This document shows, piece by piece, positions 26,545 to 35,795 of a stretch of DNA of 64,000 nt. The DNA comes from Leptospira noumeaensis (GTDB lineage Bacteria; Spirochaetota; Leptospiria; Leptospirales; Leptospiraceae): contig NZ_RQFK01000026.1 of the NCBI RefSeq assembly GCF_004770765.1, positions 1,364,001 through 1,428,000 of the forward strand, given 5' to 3'. The position numbers and the translations under genes were made by a program. The stretch's first letter is position 1; the number at the start of each line of letters is the position of its first letter. The notes under the pieces were generated by a model. It was not told where the DNA came from and searched no databases. It saw nothing but the letters and a program-made list of their open reading frames with translations.

Positions 26545-27794
26545 TTTGCTTTTAAAGCATCCAAATAGGCTCTTGTGTGTTTGGATGTATTGTGAAGTAA
26601 TGTTCCTAAAATTGTATGGATAGGGTGATTTGGTTCGTATAGAGTTTCATATTTTGGAATGTCTAAATTCTCCAATTGTTCATCCATTGGATCACCGGCG
26701 TCATAAGCTTCTTTACATACATTCCCTCTTAGAAGATCAATTCCTTGCCACTTTACAAAACTTTGTTCTGAAAACTCAGTGATTGAGTTTGCCACAGGAT
26801 GATTCCAGTTTTTTGTTTCGATCAAATTACGAATTAAATAGTATTGATATTCTTCGATTAACGTATGCCTTCCTGAAATAAAATTAATCATATTATTTTT
26901 TGGTGACTGGTAACCAACTATAGATACAAGTTGTACGCCAATTTGTTTTGCAGCACTGACTCTTGGTAATACAGAAGAGTGGTATGGTTGTGTTAGGTCT
27001 TGGATGTAATGCAGAGCCCAACCCGCAAATCGATACCCCCAATAAGGATGGCCTGTGCGAAATGCTAATTTGGATAATTCGGTAAATTGGTGGATTCGAT
27101 ATTCGGGATAAGTTTGTTTTAGAAATCCGGCGAGAGCAAAAATGATTCCGGGTTCGTAATAGAAGCCCATATGGAATGGTGCTTGGGAAGAAAACTCAAT
27201 GGCAGGATTTCCAAATGGTTGGCTTCCGAATCCATAGATTTTTCCAACTTCATGTTCATTGTCTTCAAATAAATACAAATCTAAGTCGTAATCTGGTTCA
27301 TCTGTTGCAGAAATTAATATCTCATCGGCTCCAATCATTTGGCCTTCTTGTAGAGATAAAAAGATTTCATTCACTAGTTTACCTTTATCTTTCAGGGTTG
27401 TGAGACTATCTAAGGGAAGTTTAGATCCTGCTCGTTTTGGAACTGCTTGGATATAAAGTGCAGCTTTATGGTCTGGGTTCACTCGAAGGGCTTTGTAAAA
27501 ACTGAGAACAAGATCCGCATCTTTTGTTGTTTTTGAAAATTTCAAACTTTCGTTTGTAGGAGTTAGGTGTGGTAACCTTTTTAGTGCCCATTCCTCTGAT
27601 ATAGAAAGAGTTTCTTGGATGGATGACTTTTCTTTGGATAAAAAAGACTTTAAAGATTCTACTTTTACTTTAGGAGTGGGTTGGTTTTTCCAATGATCTT
27701 TTAAAATTAAATAGGTGATTCCTGCATGGTTGTTCCAAGAGAAAATTGGCATTGTAAAAGTTAAAATGGCGAGACTAAAGATAAATTGTTTCAT
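26541..27794 (-). CDS. secreted zinc-dependent phospholipase C / P1 nuclease-fold protein
   Basis: The start is the ATG at 27794 (peptide MKQFIFSLAILTFT), giving 417 residues. A signal peptide of 19 residues would be cut before Trp20, so the mature chain begins Trp-Asn-Asn-His, like the zinc-dependent phospholipases C and S1/P1 nucleases whose N-terminal Trp amine binds zinc. Other ligands are visible in order: His208 (APFHMGFYY), His262-x3-Asp266-x5-His272 (GWALHYIQDLTQPYH) and His310-x3-Glu314 (GRHTLIEE). This spacing matches the family. It could hydrolyse phospholipids or nucleic acid. It lies four bases downstream of the SH3b protein gene, in one operon. Confidence 0.82.
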   Translation of the reverse strand: MKQFIFSLAILTFTMPIFSWNNHAGITYLILKDHWKNQPTPKVKVESLKSFLSKEKSSIQETLSISEEWALKRLPHLTPTNESLKFSKTTKDADLVLSFYKALRVNPDHKAALYIQAVPKRAGSKLPLDSLTTLKDKGKLVNEIFLSLQEGQMIGADEILISATDEPDYDLDLYLFEDNEHEVGKIYGFGSQPFGNPAIEFSSQAPFHMGFYYEPGIIFALAGFLKQTYPEYRIHQFTELSKLAFRTGHPYWGYRFAGWALHYIQDLTQPYHSSVLPRVSAAKQIGVQLVSIVGYQSPKNNMINFISGRHTLIEEYQYYLIRNLIETKNWNHPVANSITEFSEQSFVKWQGIDLLRGNVCKEAYDAGDPMDEQLENLDIPKYETLYEPNHPIHTILGTLLHNTSKHTRAYLDALKAN

Positions 27795-27798
27795 AAAA

Positions 27799-28641
27799 TT
27801 ATTGAGATTCCTTTTTTTGGAAGGTAGTTCCGTTCCAAATGTATTCTGATTTGTAGTATTCGTGGAAGTTAGAGTCTTCAATGTCGAAACTATGAGTTAA
27901 CTCTTGGATGGTATTCTTTTTTCCTTTTGTAGTTTTTCTTTGTGTTTTAATATCCGCATTTAGTGTTTCATTTGGAAAAACTAACCAAGATTCGGCGCAG
28001 GAAGGTGGGTCGCAAGATCCAGGGTTCCAGGAGAATTGTGAAATTAGTTTTTTGTCTGGTGAGATAGTAATCAATTGTTCGTTTGTGTATCCATATTCGA
28101 TTTCGGAAAAAACCAAGTAAGTTAATCCAAATAAAAATTTGGGGCTGGGTGTGAACTCTGTGGATGGATAAATTTGATGTTTCCAACTTTCGTTGCTAAC
28201 AGGGCCTACTTCCCATTTGGATTGGGAGAGAAGTTTGTCACCTTGGATGAGTTTTAATTCGATTTTACGAAGTTTAACACCCAAGTTTCTGCATAGGATA
28301 GTATGATCTTCGATTGGAAAGGAATAATCGGCAATGAGTCCTCCCCAAATATATCCTGTTTCTTTTTCGGATTTTACCTCGTACCAATATTCTTTGACTG
28401 AATCTTGTTCCATGATATGGTTCGTTTTTGCGAGGACGGTAATAGCTGATCCAATTGAAAGTTTCTTTTTCACTTTTGATTTGAGGTTGTCGGCTTCTCT
28501 TAGGTTGACATTGTCACCAAATATTTGATAGGTGGAGCCAATGGTTTTTTCATGGATGTAATTATCCCAATGATTTTGTGGGAAGATAGGAAAAACATAT
28601 AAGAAAACTAGAATGTAGAGTAAGGACTTGTAACCCGACAT
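27799..28641 (-). CDS. exported protein with SH3b-type domain
   Basis: A 280-residue exported protein with a signal peptide (SLLYILVFLYVFPIFPQ). A bacterial SH3 domain at about residues 38-110 has the usual signature: NVNLREADNLKSKVKKKLSIGSAITVL, then WYEVKSEKETGYIWGGLI. Such domains bind peptidoglycan or other cell-wall ligands. The remaining C-terminal 170 residues (FSWNPGSCDPPSCAESW with paired cysteines) are not recognised. It sits four bases upstream of the zinc-PLC-like gene in the same operon and could tether or modulate it. Confidence 0.78.
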   Translation of the reverse strand: MSGYKSLLYILVFLYVFPIFPQNHWDNYIHEKTIGSTYQIFGDNVNLREADNLKSKVKKKLSIGSAITVLAKTNHIMEQDSVKEYWYEVKSEKETGYIWGGLIADYSFPIEDHTILCRNLGVKLRKIELKLIQGDKLLSQSKWEVGPVSNESWKHQIYPSTEFTPSPKFLFGLTYLVFSEIEYGYTNEQLITISPDKKLISQFSWNPGSCDPPSCAESWLVFPNETLNADIKTQRKTTKGKKNTIQELTHSFDIEDSNFHEYYKSEYIWNGTTFQKKESQ

Positions 28642-28760
28642 AGTGTAAAAAATAAGGAACTAAGTCTTAAGAGTCGATCTCTTTTCCTTGAAGGAGGTTT
28701 TTTTCGCAGGGGAATCAGTCGACAATGATAGTATAGGTTTTTCATCGAAAAGGATTTTTA

Positions 28761-29633
28761 ATGATACTCGCAGAAGTAATGAAACCATATTCAGTGGAAC
28801 AAATTCGAATCTTGGAAGAAAGGATGAATGCCTATGAAACTTGGGTATTTGTGCTTGTGCTGATAGTTGCCGTACTTGTCCTAGTGACTGTCATGCAAAG
28901 GCTGACGATTGCCAAGTTGAAATCTTTGGAATTATTCAAATCAAAAACCACATCGAAAGATGGTAACGTTGTCTCAAATCAGAATTTGACATTAGTATCA
29001 GAAATCTCAGTCCCTGATATTCATACCATCACACAAACACCCATTCATACGGCAATGACCGTCCAAGGAAAGGATTTACCCGATCCTGGAATGGTTTTTA
29101 AATATATAGTTCCTATAAATAAAAACAAAATCATTACCATTGGTCAGCGTGAAGGGAATGTTGTCACGCGATCTACTGATGTTTTGGATCACCATCTAAC
29201 AATCGATATAAATGCATTGGATGTGTCTAACCTGGAAATTTTATCTTATAGTATAGAATTCAGAAGAGAAGGAAAAGTATTAATTCAATTTCCAGGTTCG
29301 CGAGATTTTCGTGAGATGAGTATAAAAGAAAAGTTTTATATTACTAAAACATTGACCTTTGATGGCGAACTTTGTTTCGAAACCTTAGACACAAATCATC
29401 CTATGCGATTCCGAATTGGAAGTCGGCTTGGCGTAGATGGAAAATTTAAAACTGGTTATTTTGAGTTTCATCTGTTTTCAAAAGATGTTTTTGAGAAAAC
29501 GAATTCGGGAAACAAACGCATAGAAAAACAGTTTTATTTGAAGTTGGTTAAAATTTTCCCCGGGTATGATACCGCTTCGCAAACGAAAGAGGGATTGGTT
29601 CCGATGCTTGCGCGGTATGGGGGTAGGGCGTGA
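28761..29633 (+). CDS. membrane-anchored protein of unknown function
   Basis: A 290-residue protein. A short cytoplasmic N-terminus and one transmembrane helix (about residues 25-45, VFVLVLIVAVLVLVTVM) precede a soluble C-terminal domain of about 170 residues rich in beta strands (IITIGQREG, IDINALDV, KVLIQFPGSRDF, RFRIGSRLGVDGKFKTGYF). The alternating strand pattern resembles PilZ or FHA-like folds, but I cannot assign either. The ATG at 28761 has a good Shine-Dalgarno AGGA six bases upstream. It is divergent from the SH3b gene across 119 bases. Confidence 0.7.
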   Translation: MILAEVMKPYSVEQIRILEERMNAYETWVFVLVLIVAVLVLVTVMQRLTIAKLKSLELFKSKTTSKDGNVVSNQNLTLVSEISVPDIHTITQTPIHTAMTVQGKDLPDPGMVFKYIVPINKNKIITIGQREGNVVTRSTDVLDHHLTIDINALDVSNLEILSYSIEFRREGKVLIQFPGSRDFREMSIKEKFYITKTLTFDGELCFETLDTNHPMRFRIGSRLGVDGKFKTGYFEFHLFSKDVFEKTNSGNKRIEKQFYLKLVKIFPGYDTASQTKEGLVPMLARYGGRA

Positions 29634-29641
29634 ATCTTATC

Positions 29642-29665
29642 TCCCCGCCCTGAATTGGGTGGGGA
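29642..29665 (+). other. G+C-rich hairpin after the unknown membrane protein gene
   Basis: TCCCCGCCC (29642-29650) pairs with GGGTGGGGA (29657-29665) with one wobble and a 6-base loop. There is no T-run, so this is terminator-like but not classical. It begins the 278-base gap between this gene and the restriction endonuclease gene; the rest of that gap is AT-rich and shows no protein or RNA gene I can support. Confidence 0.45.
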
Positions 29666-29911
29666 ACTAGACCCGCCTCCCAATGCACACCTTCTACCAT
29701 ACTCCTTTCATTTCCACAATCCCTTTCGTGAATTTACAGATTTCTTTTCCAAAGAGTTCGCTTTTACATAAGTTTTGATTCTGAATTCGGTCACTCCTCA
29801 TTTGCAGTCGTAACTCTCGTTTCCGATGGTGTTTCTTTCTTTTGATTTTAAATTTGCAAAGATCTCGTTTGAAAAATAATCGACTTTTTACTTTGTAATT
29901 TAACGATCGTA

Positions 29912-30652
29912 ATGTTACCCATGAACCAAACACTTCTAAACCTTGTTTTAGATTACGTATCAAATAATATTGGAACCTTTCATAAAAAAAGAATTCAAAG
30001 TTTAGATACTCTTAAATTAGATAAAGTTTTAAGAAGAAAAAATCCATATTTATTCAAAGCAAAATACCAACTCACTTCAGAACAAATTATCAGAAGTTTA
30101 ATCGATGCTCATATCTCATCTGCAGAAGAAGGAATTTTTGGAGATTGGCTTGAAGAACTCGCAATTTTTGTAAATTCACAAGTTTACGGTGGAAAAAAAT
30201 CGGGGATCACTGGAATCGATTTAGAATTTGACTTAGATCAGATTCGTTATTTGGTCTCTATCAAATCTGGACCAAACTGGGGGAATAGTAGCCAAATTAA
30301 AAAAATGGAATCCGACTTTAAAACTGCTGCCAAAACATTAAGAACCAGTAATTCCGGATTAATTGTTAAGGCAATCAATGGCTGTTGTTACGGTAGAGAT
30401 AACAAACCAGATAAAGGGGATTATCTAAAACTTTGTGGCCAAAGGTTTTGGGAATTTATTTCAGGTGAAGAGGAATTGTATTCCGAACTGATCGAACCAT
30501 TGGGTCATACAGCAAAAACTAACGATGATTTGTATCAAGAAGCCTATGCTAAAATGATCAATAAGTTTACCATTGAATTTGGGAAGGATTTTTGTAAAGC
30601 CGATGGTGCCATCGATTGGGAAAAATTAGTTCATTTCAATTCAGCTAAATAA
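29912..30652 (+). CDS. type II restriction endonuclease, EcoO109I/PmeII-like
   Basis: A 246-residue protein. The PD-(D/E)xK nuclease core is Asp103 in GIDLEF with Lys118 in VSIKSGPNWGNSSQIKK, with the acidic pair in LEELA upstream. The SIKSGPNWGNSS stretch is the signature I associate, from memory, with the EcoO109I/PmeII family of cytoplasmic endonucleases that cut double-stranded DNA at a palindromic site. It converges with a C5 cytosine methyltransferase (3-base gap), the expected partner. The ATG at 29912 or 29921 could start it. The recognition sequence is unproven; EcoO109I itself cuts RGGNCCY. The locus looks AT-rich relative to its flanks. Confidence 0.8.
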   Translation: MLPMNQTLLNLVLDYVSNNIGTFHKKRIQSLDTLKLDKVLRRKNPYLFKAKYQLTSEQIIRSLIDAHISSAEEGIFGDWLEELAIFVNSQVYGGKKSGITGIDLEFDLDQIRYLVSIKSGPNWGNSSQIKKMESDFKTAAKTLRTSNSGLIVKAINGCCYGRDNKPDKGDYLKLCGQRFWEFISGEEELYSELIEPLGHTAKTNDDLYQEAYAKMINKFTIEFGKDFCKADGAIDWEKLVHFNSAK

Positions 30653-30655
30653 TTA

Positions 30656-32086
30656 TCAATTTCTTTTTGATTTTGAAAGTTCTTTATTAAGTGATCTTTT
30701 GCTAAATTCTTGTTTAAACGACGTATGATCCGTTTTCATATAACGTGAAAATTTGAACTCATCAAACTTTTTGTTTATTTGTTTTCGATTAAGTAAATTT
30801 AAAATCATCTTCCCTATATGATAACCAAGGCTTATCGGAACAGCATTTCCTATTTGTCTGTATTGGCTGACAATGGTCCCAAAAAATTCATAATCATCGG
30901 GGAATTCTTGAATGCGTTTGTATTCTTGGATGCTGAGAGGCCTGTTCCATTTTGGATGTGCCAAGTCAGTGGCAGGCATCGCAGGATTTGTAACCAATGT
31001 GGGTGCCGGTTTATTCCAAGCCAATCTTCGTAAAAATCCAGTTCGTCCGCCGCCAGAATAAAAACTTTTGCCCATTGCTTCTTTTTGTATTTCAATAGGT
31101 AAATTTTTCCAATACTGATCTTCTTTTAACATTCGATAATATTTTAATCTTTTTTCGGGGAACTGAATATACGTTTGATCCGATTCTTTTAAATCAGAAG
31201 TTACATCACGAAAGGTTCGCCATGTCGGCAAGTTGAACTCACCTGATTCGGAATGTGTTGGTGTTAAATAAGGGATTTCAATATTTTCTCTACTACAAAT
31301 GATAACAATTCGTTCTCTTTTTTGTGGTGATCCAAAGTTTGCCGCATTGTATAGGTTAAACGATACTTTATACTTTGCCTTCTCTAATAAAAAAATTATA
31401 AAATTTAAAGCTCCACCTGGTAGTTCGTTTTGTGCCAAGGCGGGGAACTGCGGCCCTCTATATTGATGTGGTCTGTGATTCAAAGGAGCAGAAAGAAGTC
31501 CTCTTACATTTTCGATCACTATAAATTTTGGGTTTAATGAAATTGCTTTTTCAATGAACTCTAAGAACACATTCCCACGTTCGTCTTCAAATCCTTTTCG
31601 TTTACCTGCGGTGCTGAAGGCTTGGCAAGGTGGTCCACCGATAACAAGATCAATTTCTGAGTTTGCATCTAAGTTTGCAAATTTACGAATTTCCTCTACA
31701 GAATATCCGTTGATATCTCCAATGAGTCCAAGATCAGGATGGTTTAATGTAATTGTTTTTCTAGTATCGGGATCAATTTCACTAGCAAGTAAAACATCAA
31801 TCCCTGCTTTTTTTAAACCAATGTCCAAACCCATAGCACCTGAAAAAAAACTAAGAGCCACAGGGGATTTGTTTGGTTTTTTACGAGAAATCCTGTCAGG
31901 AACATCTGTTTCAATGTTCATCATAATTCGTTTGTCTGATGTGATTTCTTTGGGAATCAACCAAGAGGTTCCGACCATCTCCGCTGGTAGTTTTTTTTTC
32001 CTGATGAGAGTCCTCACGTATTGGGGGGAAACAGAAATATAACTGGCGAATTCTTCAACAGTAAAGGTATTCGTTTTTATTTCCAC
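30656..32086 (-). CDS. DNA (cytosine-5-)-methyltransferase with N-terminal helix-turn-helix
   Basis: A 476-residue protein in two parts. Residues 1-50 (TVEEFASYISVSPQYVRTLI, RKKKLPAEMVGTSWLIP) form an excisionase/MerR-type helix-turn-helix. Residues 75-430 are a C5-methyltransferase: motif I LSFFSGAMGLDIGL, motif IV GGPPCQAFSTAG with nucleophile Cys154, motif VI ENVRG, motif VIII FGSPQKRERIVII, and motif X QIGNAVP. It transfers a methyl group from SAM to cytosine, protecting the site cut by the convergent endonuclease. The HTH may allow it to repress its own or the endonuclease promoter, an inference. The C-terminal tail (residues 430-476) is basic and Lys/Ser-rich. Confidence 0.9.
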   Translation of the reverse strand: MEIKTNTFTVEEFASYISVSPQYVRTLIRKKKLPAEMVGTSWLIPKEITSDKRIMMNIETDVPDRISRKKPNKSPVALSFFSGAMGLDIGLKKAGIDVLLASEIDPDTRKTITLNHPDLGLIGDINGYSVEEIRKFANLDANSEIDLVIGGPPCQAFSTAGKRKGFEDERGNVFLEFIEKAISLNPKFIVIENVRGLLSAPLNHRPHQYRGPQFPALAQNELPGGALNFIIFLLEKAKYKVSFNLYNAANFGSPQKRERIVIICSRENIEIPYLTPTHSESGEFNLPTWRTFRDVTSDLKESDQTYIQFPEKRLKYYRMLKEDQYWKNLPIEIQKEAMGKSFYSGGGRTGFLRRLAWNKPAPTLVTNPAMPATDLAHPKWNRPLSIQEYKRIQEFPDDYEFFGTIVSQYRQIGNAVPISLGYHIGKMILNLLNRKQINKKFDEFKFSRYMKTDHTSFKQEFSKRSLNKELSKSKRN

Positions 32087-32129
32087 AGGGAAACTAAATC
32101 ATAGTCCATTATGCTGGTCAACCATTTCC

Positions 32130-32158
32130 AAAACAAAAAAGCCAAGGTTTCCCTTGGC
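32130..32158 (-). terminator. intrinsic terminator of the thiolase gene
   Basis: On the minus strand, GCCAAGG pairs with CCTTGGC (stem arms 32141-32147 and 32152-32158, loop TTTC) and is followed by TTTTTTGTTTT (32130-32140 on the plus strand as A-run). It terminates the minus-strand thiolase transcript before the methyltransferase gene; a short T-run on the plus side makes it possibly bidirectional. Confidence 0.85.
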
Positions 32159-32207
32159 TTTTCCATCGATCTTTCGAACGAAACTTAATCCGAATCTTTA
32201 ATTCGAT

Positions 32208-33527
32208 TTAAGCTCTTTCTACGATCATAGACCCTGCGATCCCACCGTGTGCACATGCAGTCACTAGCACTTTTTTCACGTCTTTGTTTTCTTCAAAGTC
32301 CATGATAGCGTTGTGAAGGAGTCTCACACCAGTAGCACCAAACGGGTGTCCAATGGAGATGGATCCACCGTTCGGGTTGATTTTTTTCTCATCAAATTTC
32401 TTTTCCCAGTCAAGACCAGTTCTAGATTTGATTTCTTCAAGAGCCGCTACTGCAGTCGCAGCAAATGCTTCGTGGATTTCGATGATGTCGATGTTTTCGA
32501 TTTTATCACCAGTTTCACCAAGTAGTGCAATCGTTGCTTCTGCTTGGCCAAGACCCATAAGGTTTGGATCTACACCACGCATGTTAAAACCATTCACATA
32601 AGCTTTTGCAGTAAGACCTAATTTTTTAGCCGCATCTTCTGAAGCTACAATGATACCAGCCGCTCCATCAGAACGTGGGCTTGCATTGAAGATAGAAAGA
32701 GTTGGTCCATGAGATTTCTTTAAGTATTTGCTGTATTTTTCTTTGAACTGGTCAAATTTCATTTGAGGATTGTCAAAGAGTAACATTGCACGACCCATAC
32801 GAGTAGGGTTTTTCACAAGACCTTCACGAAGAAGAACTGCTTCGTCAGCTTGTAACATGTTCCCTTCATCATCTTTCACTTCCATAATATATGGTTTGTA
32901 ACGACCTTCTTGAGTTGCATCAAAGGCACGTTTGAAAGATTCGTAAGCTACTTTGTCTTGTGTTTCACGAGCAAGCGCGTAGTTTTGTGCGAGAATTTCT
33001 GCCGTTACTTGCATACCGAAAGAAGTTTCCCCATCACCAAGTCCGTCTTCTAGTGTATCACGAATTTCCACACCTTCAGGAAGGTCATTTGGAAGAAGTT
33101 TTACAAGTGAATCTAAGCTGTTTGTTTTTTTGTTAAGACGTGCATTTTTAACAACAAATGGCATTGAAGTTTGTGATTCTTCACCAATGACTAGGAAAAC
33201 TTTTCCTTCACCAAGGGAAATACGGCGAGTTGCTTCTGCAACTGCTTCCAAACCAGATACACAGTTGTTTGCTACCGTAAGGCATGGAATTTCCATAGGA
33301 AGTCCAAGCAAGTTTGCAATCACACGTGCCGAGTTAGGTGCGTTAGAAAAACCTTCTCCAACGATCACACCGTCAATATCAGTAGGTTTCAAACCACTGC
33401 GTTTCATAACTTCTTCACCAACGAGTTTACCAAGGTGGTGACCAGAGTACTGCGAGAGCGCCTTTCCAATTTGAGCAAAAGGAGTTCGTGCAGGTGCTGC
33501 GAGTACTATCTTTTGTGTTACTTTCAT
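32208..33527 (-). CDS. thiolase-family acetyl-CoA acyltransferase
   Basis: A 439-residue thiolase. The nucleophile Cys89 lies in VANNCVSGLEA, the general-base region is HEAFAATAVA, the active-site His is in NPNGGSISIGHPFGATG, and the second cysteine is in CAHGGIAGS near the C-terminus. It either condenses two acetyl-CoA molecules or cleaves 3-ketoacyl-CoA in beta-oxidation; sequence alone does not decide. The length is slightly above the 390-430 norm. It lies 51 bases downstream of ilvC on the same strand, with AAGG six bases before its ATG and a terminator beyond its stop. Confidence 0.9.
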   Translation of the reverse strand: MKVTQKIVLAAPARTPFAQIGKALSQYSGHHLGKLVGEEVMKRSGLKPTDIDGVIVGEGFSNAPNSARVIANLLGLPMEIPCLTVANNCVSGLEAVAEATRRISLGEGKVFLVIGEESQTSMPFVVKNARLNKKTNSLDSLVKLLPNDLPEGVEIRDTLEDGLGDGETSFGMQVTAEILAQNYALARETQDKVAYESFKRAFDATQEGRYKPYIMEVKDDEGNMLQADEAVLLREGLVKNPTRMGRAMLLFDNPQMKFDQFKEKYSKYLKKSHGPTLSIFNASPRSDGAAGIIVASEDAAKKLGLTAKAYVNGFNMRGVDPNLMGLGQAEATIALLGETGDKIENIDIIEIHEAFAATAVAALEEIKSRTGLDWEKKFDEKKINPNGGSISIGHPFGATGVRLLHNAIMDFEENKDVKKVLVTACAHGGIAGSMIVERA

Positions 33528-33578
33528 ATAAAATCCCTTCTTCCTTTCTTTAGACTAAAACTTTAGTTACCTTAACAA

Positions 33579-34622
<1,044 letters not shown>

Positions 34623-34660
34623 TCATTTTTAACTATAAGGAGGGAAACAAGAACGAATTA

Positions 34661-34743
34661 GGGCGCCTTTCCTTGCTGTCTCCGGACTCCGCGTTCGCTT
34701 CGGTCCTTCGGACGGCTAACGCCTCCTTCGCATCAAGGGCGCT
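34661..34743. repeat. G+C-rich imperfect palindromic element
   Basis: An 83-base G+C-rich island in an AT-rich spacer of 291 bases between ilvC and the next gene. Its ends are near-inverted arms, GCGCCTTT (34663-34670) and AAGGGCGC (34735-34742, one mismatch), and the interior contains GCGTT...AACGC and the small palindrome GTCCTTCGGAC. This looks like a dispersed palindromic repeat (REP or MITE-like). Whether it recurs in the genome cannot be seen in this window. The flanking spacer is otherwise non-coding. Confidence 0.55.
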
Positions 34744-34744
34744 T

Positions 34745-34754
34745 AGTGACATAA
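34745..34754 (+). promoter_or_regulatory. AGTGACATAA motif, copy 3
   Basis: An exact 10-mer immediately adjacent to the end of the palindromic element at 34743, followed by TATTTTATCC. No coding gene overlaps it. Confidence 0.4.
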
Positions 34755-34811
34755 TATTTTATCCCCTTGGCCCGAAATTCTCTTATCAGGCAAAACGATT
34801 GGCATAGGTGA

Positions 34812-34829
34812 TTTCCGCAAATGCGGAAA
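34812..34829 (+). other. perfect short hairpin 5' of a lipoprotein gene
   Basis: TTTCCGC (34812-34818), loop AAAT, and GCGGAAA (34823-34829) form a perfect 7-bp stem. It is 43 bases upstream of the lipoprotein ATG at 34872 and has no T-run, so it is a candidate leader structure rather than a terminator. Confidence 0.4.
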
Positions 34830-34871
34830 CCCTCCATTGGCGCATGGGAATTTTCACCCTATACTGGACTC

Positions 34872-35231
34872 ATGATGAACAGAATCAATTTAGAATCCGT
34901 TGAAAAACTAAACCGTAAAAGGCTCGTTAGGTTTGTTTGTTCCTTGTTTTTGGTGAGTGGTTTGGCATTACTCGGCGGGGGTTGTGTGAGTACCAATGGT
35001 TACAATGACTACTATTCGGATAGAACTTACGATGCAAGAGGTCGAGATTTCCGACATTCTCCCTACCATAGCGGTGGATCCTATTACCGACAACCTATGT
35101 ATAACAACTATCCTTACCAAGGAGGGAGGTCTTCTTTCCAATCTCCCTACAATGGTGGCGGTCACAATCCCTTCCATGTCCCTGCAGGCAGATACCACAA
35201 TATGGGGAATCCTGGGAAATGGAGATTATAA
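34872..35231 (+). CDS. small Tyr/Gly/Pro/Asn-rich lipoprotein
   Basis: A 119-residue protein (start ATG 34872 or 34875; upstream in-frame starts would add a non-signal segment). Residues 17-40 are a signal peptide (FVCSLFLVSGLALLGGGC) with the lipobox LLGGGC. The mature part is a low-complexity chain of Tyr, Gly, Asn, Ser, Pro, Arg and His. Such compositions occur in surface adhesive or structural lipoproteins, but I recognise no family. It is followed three bases later by a second lipoprotein gene on the same strand. Confidence 0.72.
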   Translation: MMNRINLESVEKLNRKRLVRFVCSLFLVSGLALLGGGCVSTNGYNDYYSDRTYDARGRDFRHSPYHSGGSYYRQPMYNNYPYQGGRSSFQSPYNGGGHNPFHVPAGRYHNMGNPGKWRL

Positions 35232-35234
35232 ATC

Positions 35235-35777
35235 TTGGGGAATTTAAATCCAATTTTACCCTCTTCGGGTTTGAGTGAGATTTTTCATACATTCTATCCG
35301 AAGAGAACGAACCCAAACCTCCGATTTGTCTCTTATTTTTACTTTTTTCTTCCTATCTTCGTTTTCCTTTCGTTAGGTTGTGCCAGTCTCCTGCCTCCCG
35401 AAAGAAGAGTGTATCCGAATAACCCAGTCACCTTACCGAAAGGAATGGACATCCACAAGTGGATGAATGCAAAGCTGAACCAATACCCAAATAGATTGGG
35501 ATCTAGCCAAATCAATTATGAAGAGTATAAATTCACTTACTTCCGGAGAGAATCCACAACCCTCGGTTCTTTTCGAGCTTGCACCGGTTTGATTCGAGGT
35601 TTGAATTCTGAGCAGGTAGAACTTTACAATCTGGTATCTATGATCAATCACGGTGATTATACAATAAACCGGAGATCGAAAGGTGGCGACCTAGGTCCTA
35701 TGAGTGAAAAGGAAAGAAACGAAGTCCTTCTGCCTTGTATCGAAGAATTTTTGGAACCACCCAGGAGCAAAGAATGA
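35235..35777 (+). CDS. lipoprotein of unknown function
   Basis: A 180-residue protein with a hydrophobic segment (FVSYFYFFLPIFVFLSLGC) and lipobox FLSLGC at Cys49. No ATG precedes the signal in frame; TTG at 35235 (directly after the previous stop) or TTG at 35271 are the possible starts, so the true N-terminus is uncertain. The mature protein contains three cysteines, including one in ACTGLIRGL, and a charged C-terminus. I do not recognise the family. It forms a unit with the preceding lipoprotein gene and converges with the phosphatase gene. Confidence 0.65.
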   Translation: MGNLNPILPSSGLSEIFHTFYPKRTNPNLRFVSYFYFFLPIFVFLSLGCASLLPPERRVYPNNPVTLPKGMDIHKWMNAKLNQYPNRLGSSQINYEEYKFTYFRRESTTLGSFRACTGLIRGLNSEQVELYNLVSMINHGDYTINRRSKGGDLGPMSEKERNEVLLPCIEEFLEPPRSKE

Positions 35778-35795
35778 CTGGATAAAAGAATAAAA

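Noticed and set aside
29694..29963. 89-residue basic reading frame on the minus strand before the endonuclease gene, considered as an R-M controller protein
   Set aside because: It overlaps the endonuclease start, has no helix-turn-helix pattern and a composition typical of random AT-rich DNA.
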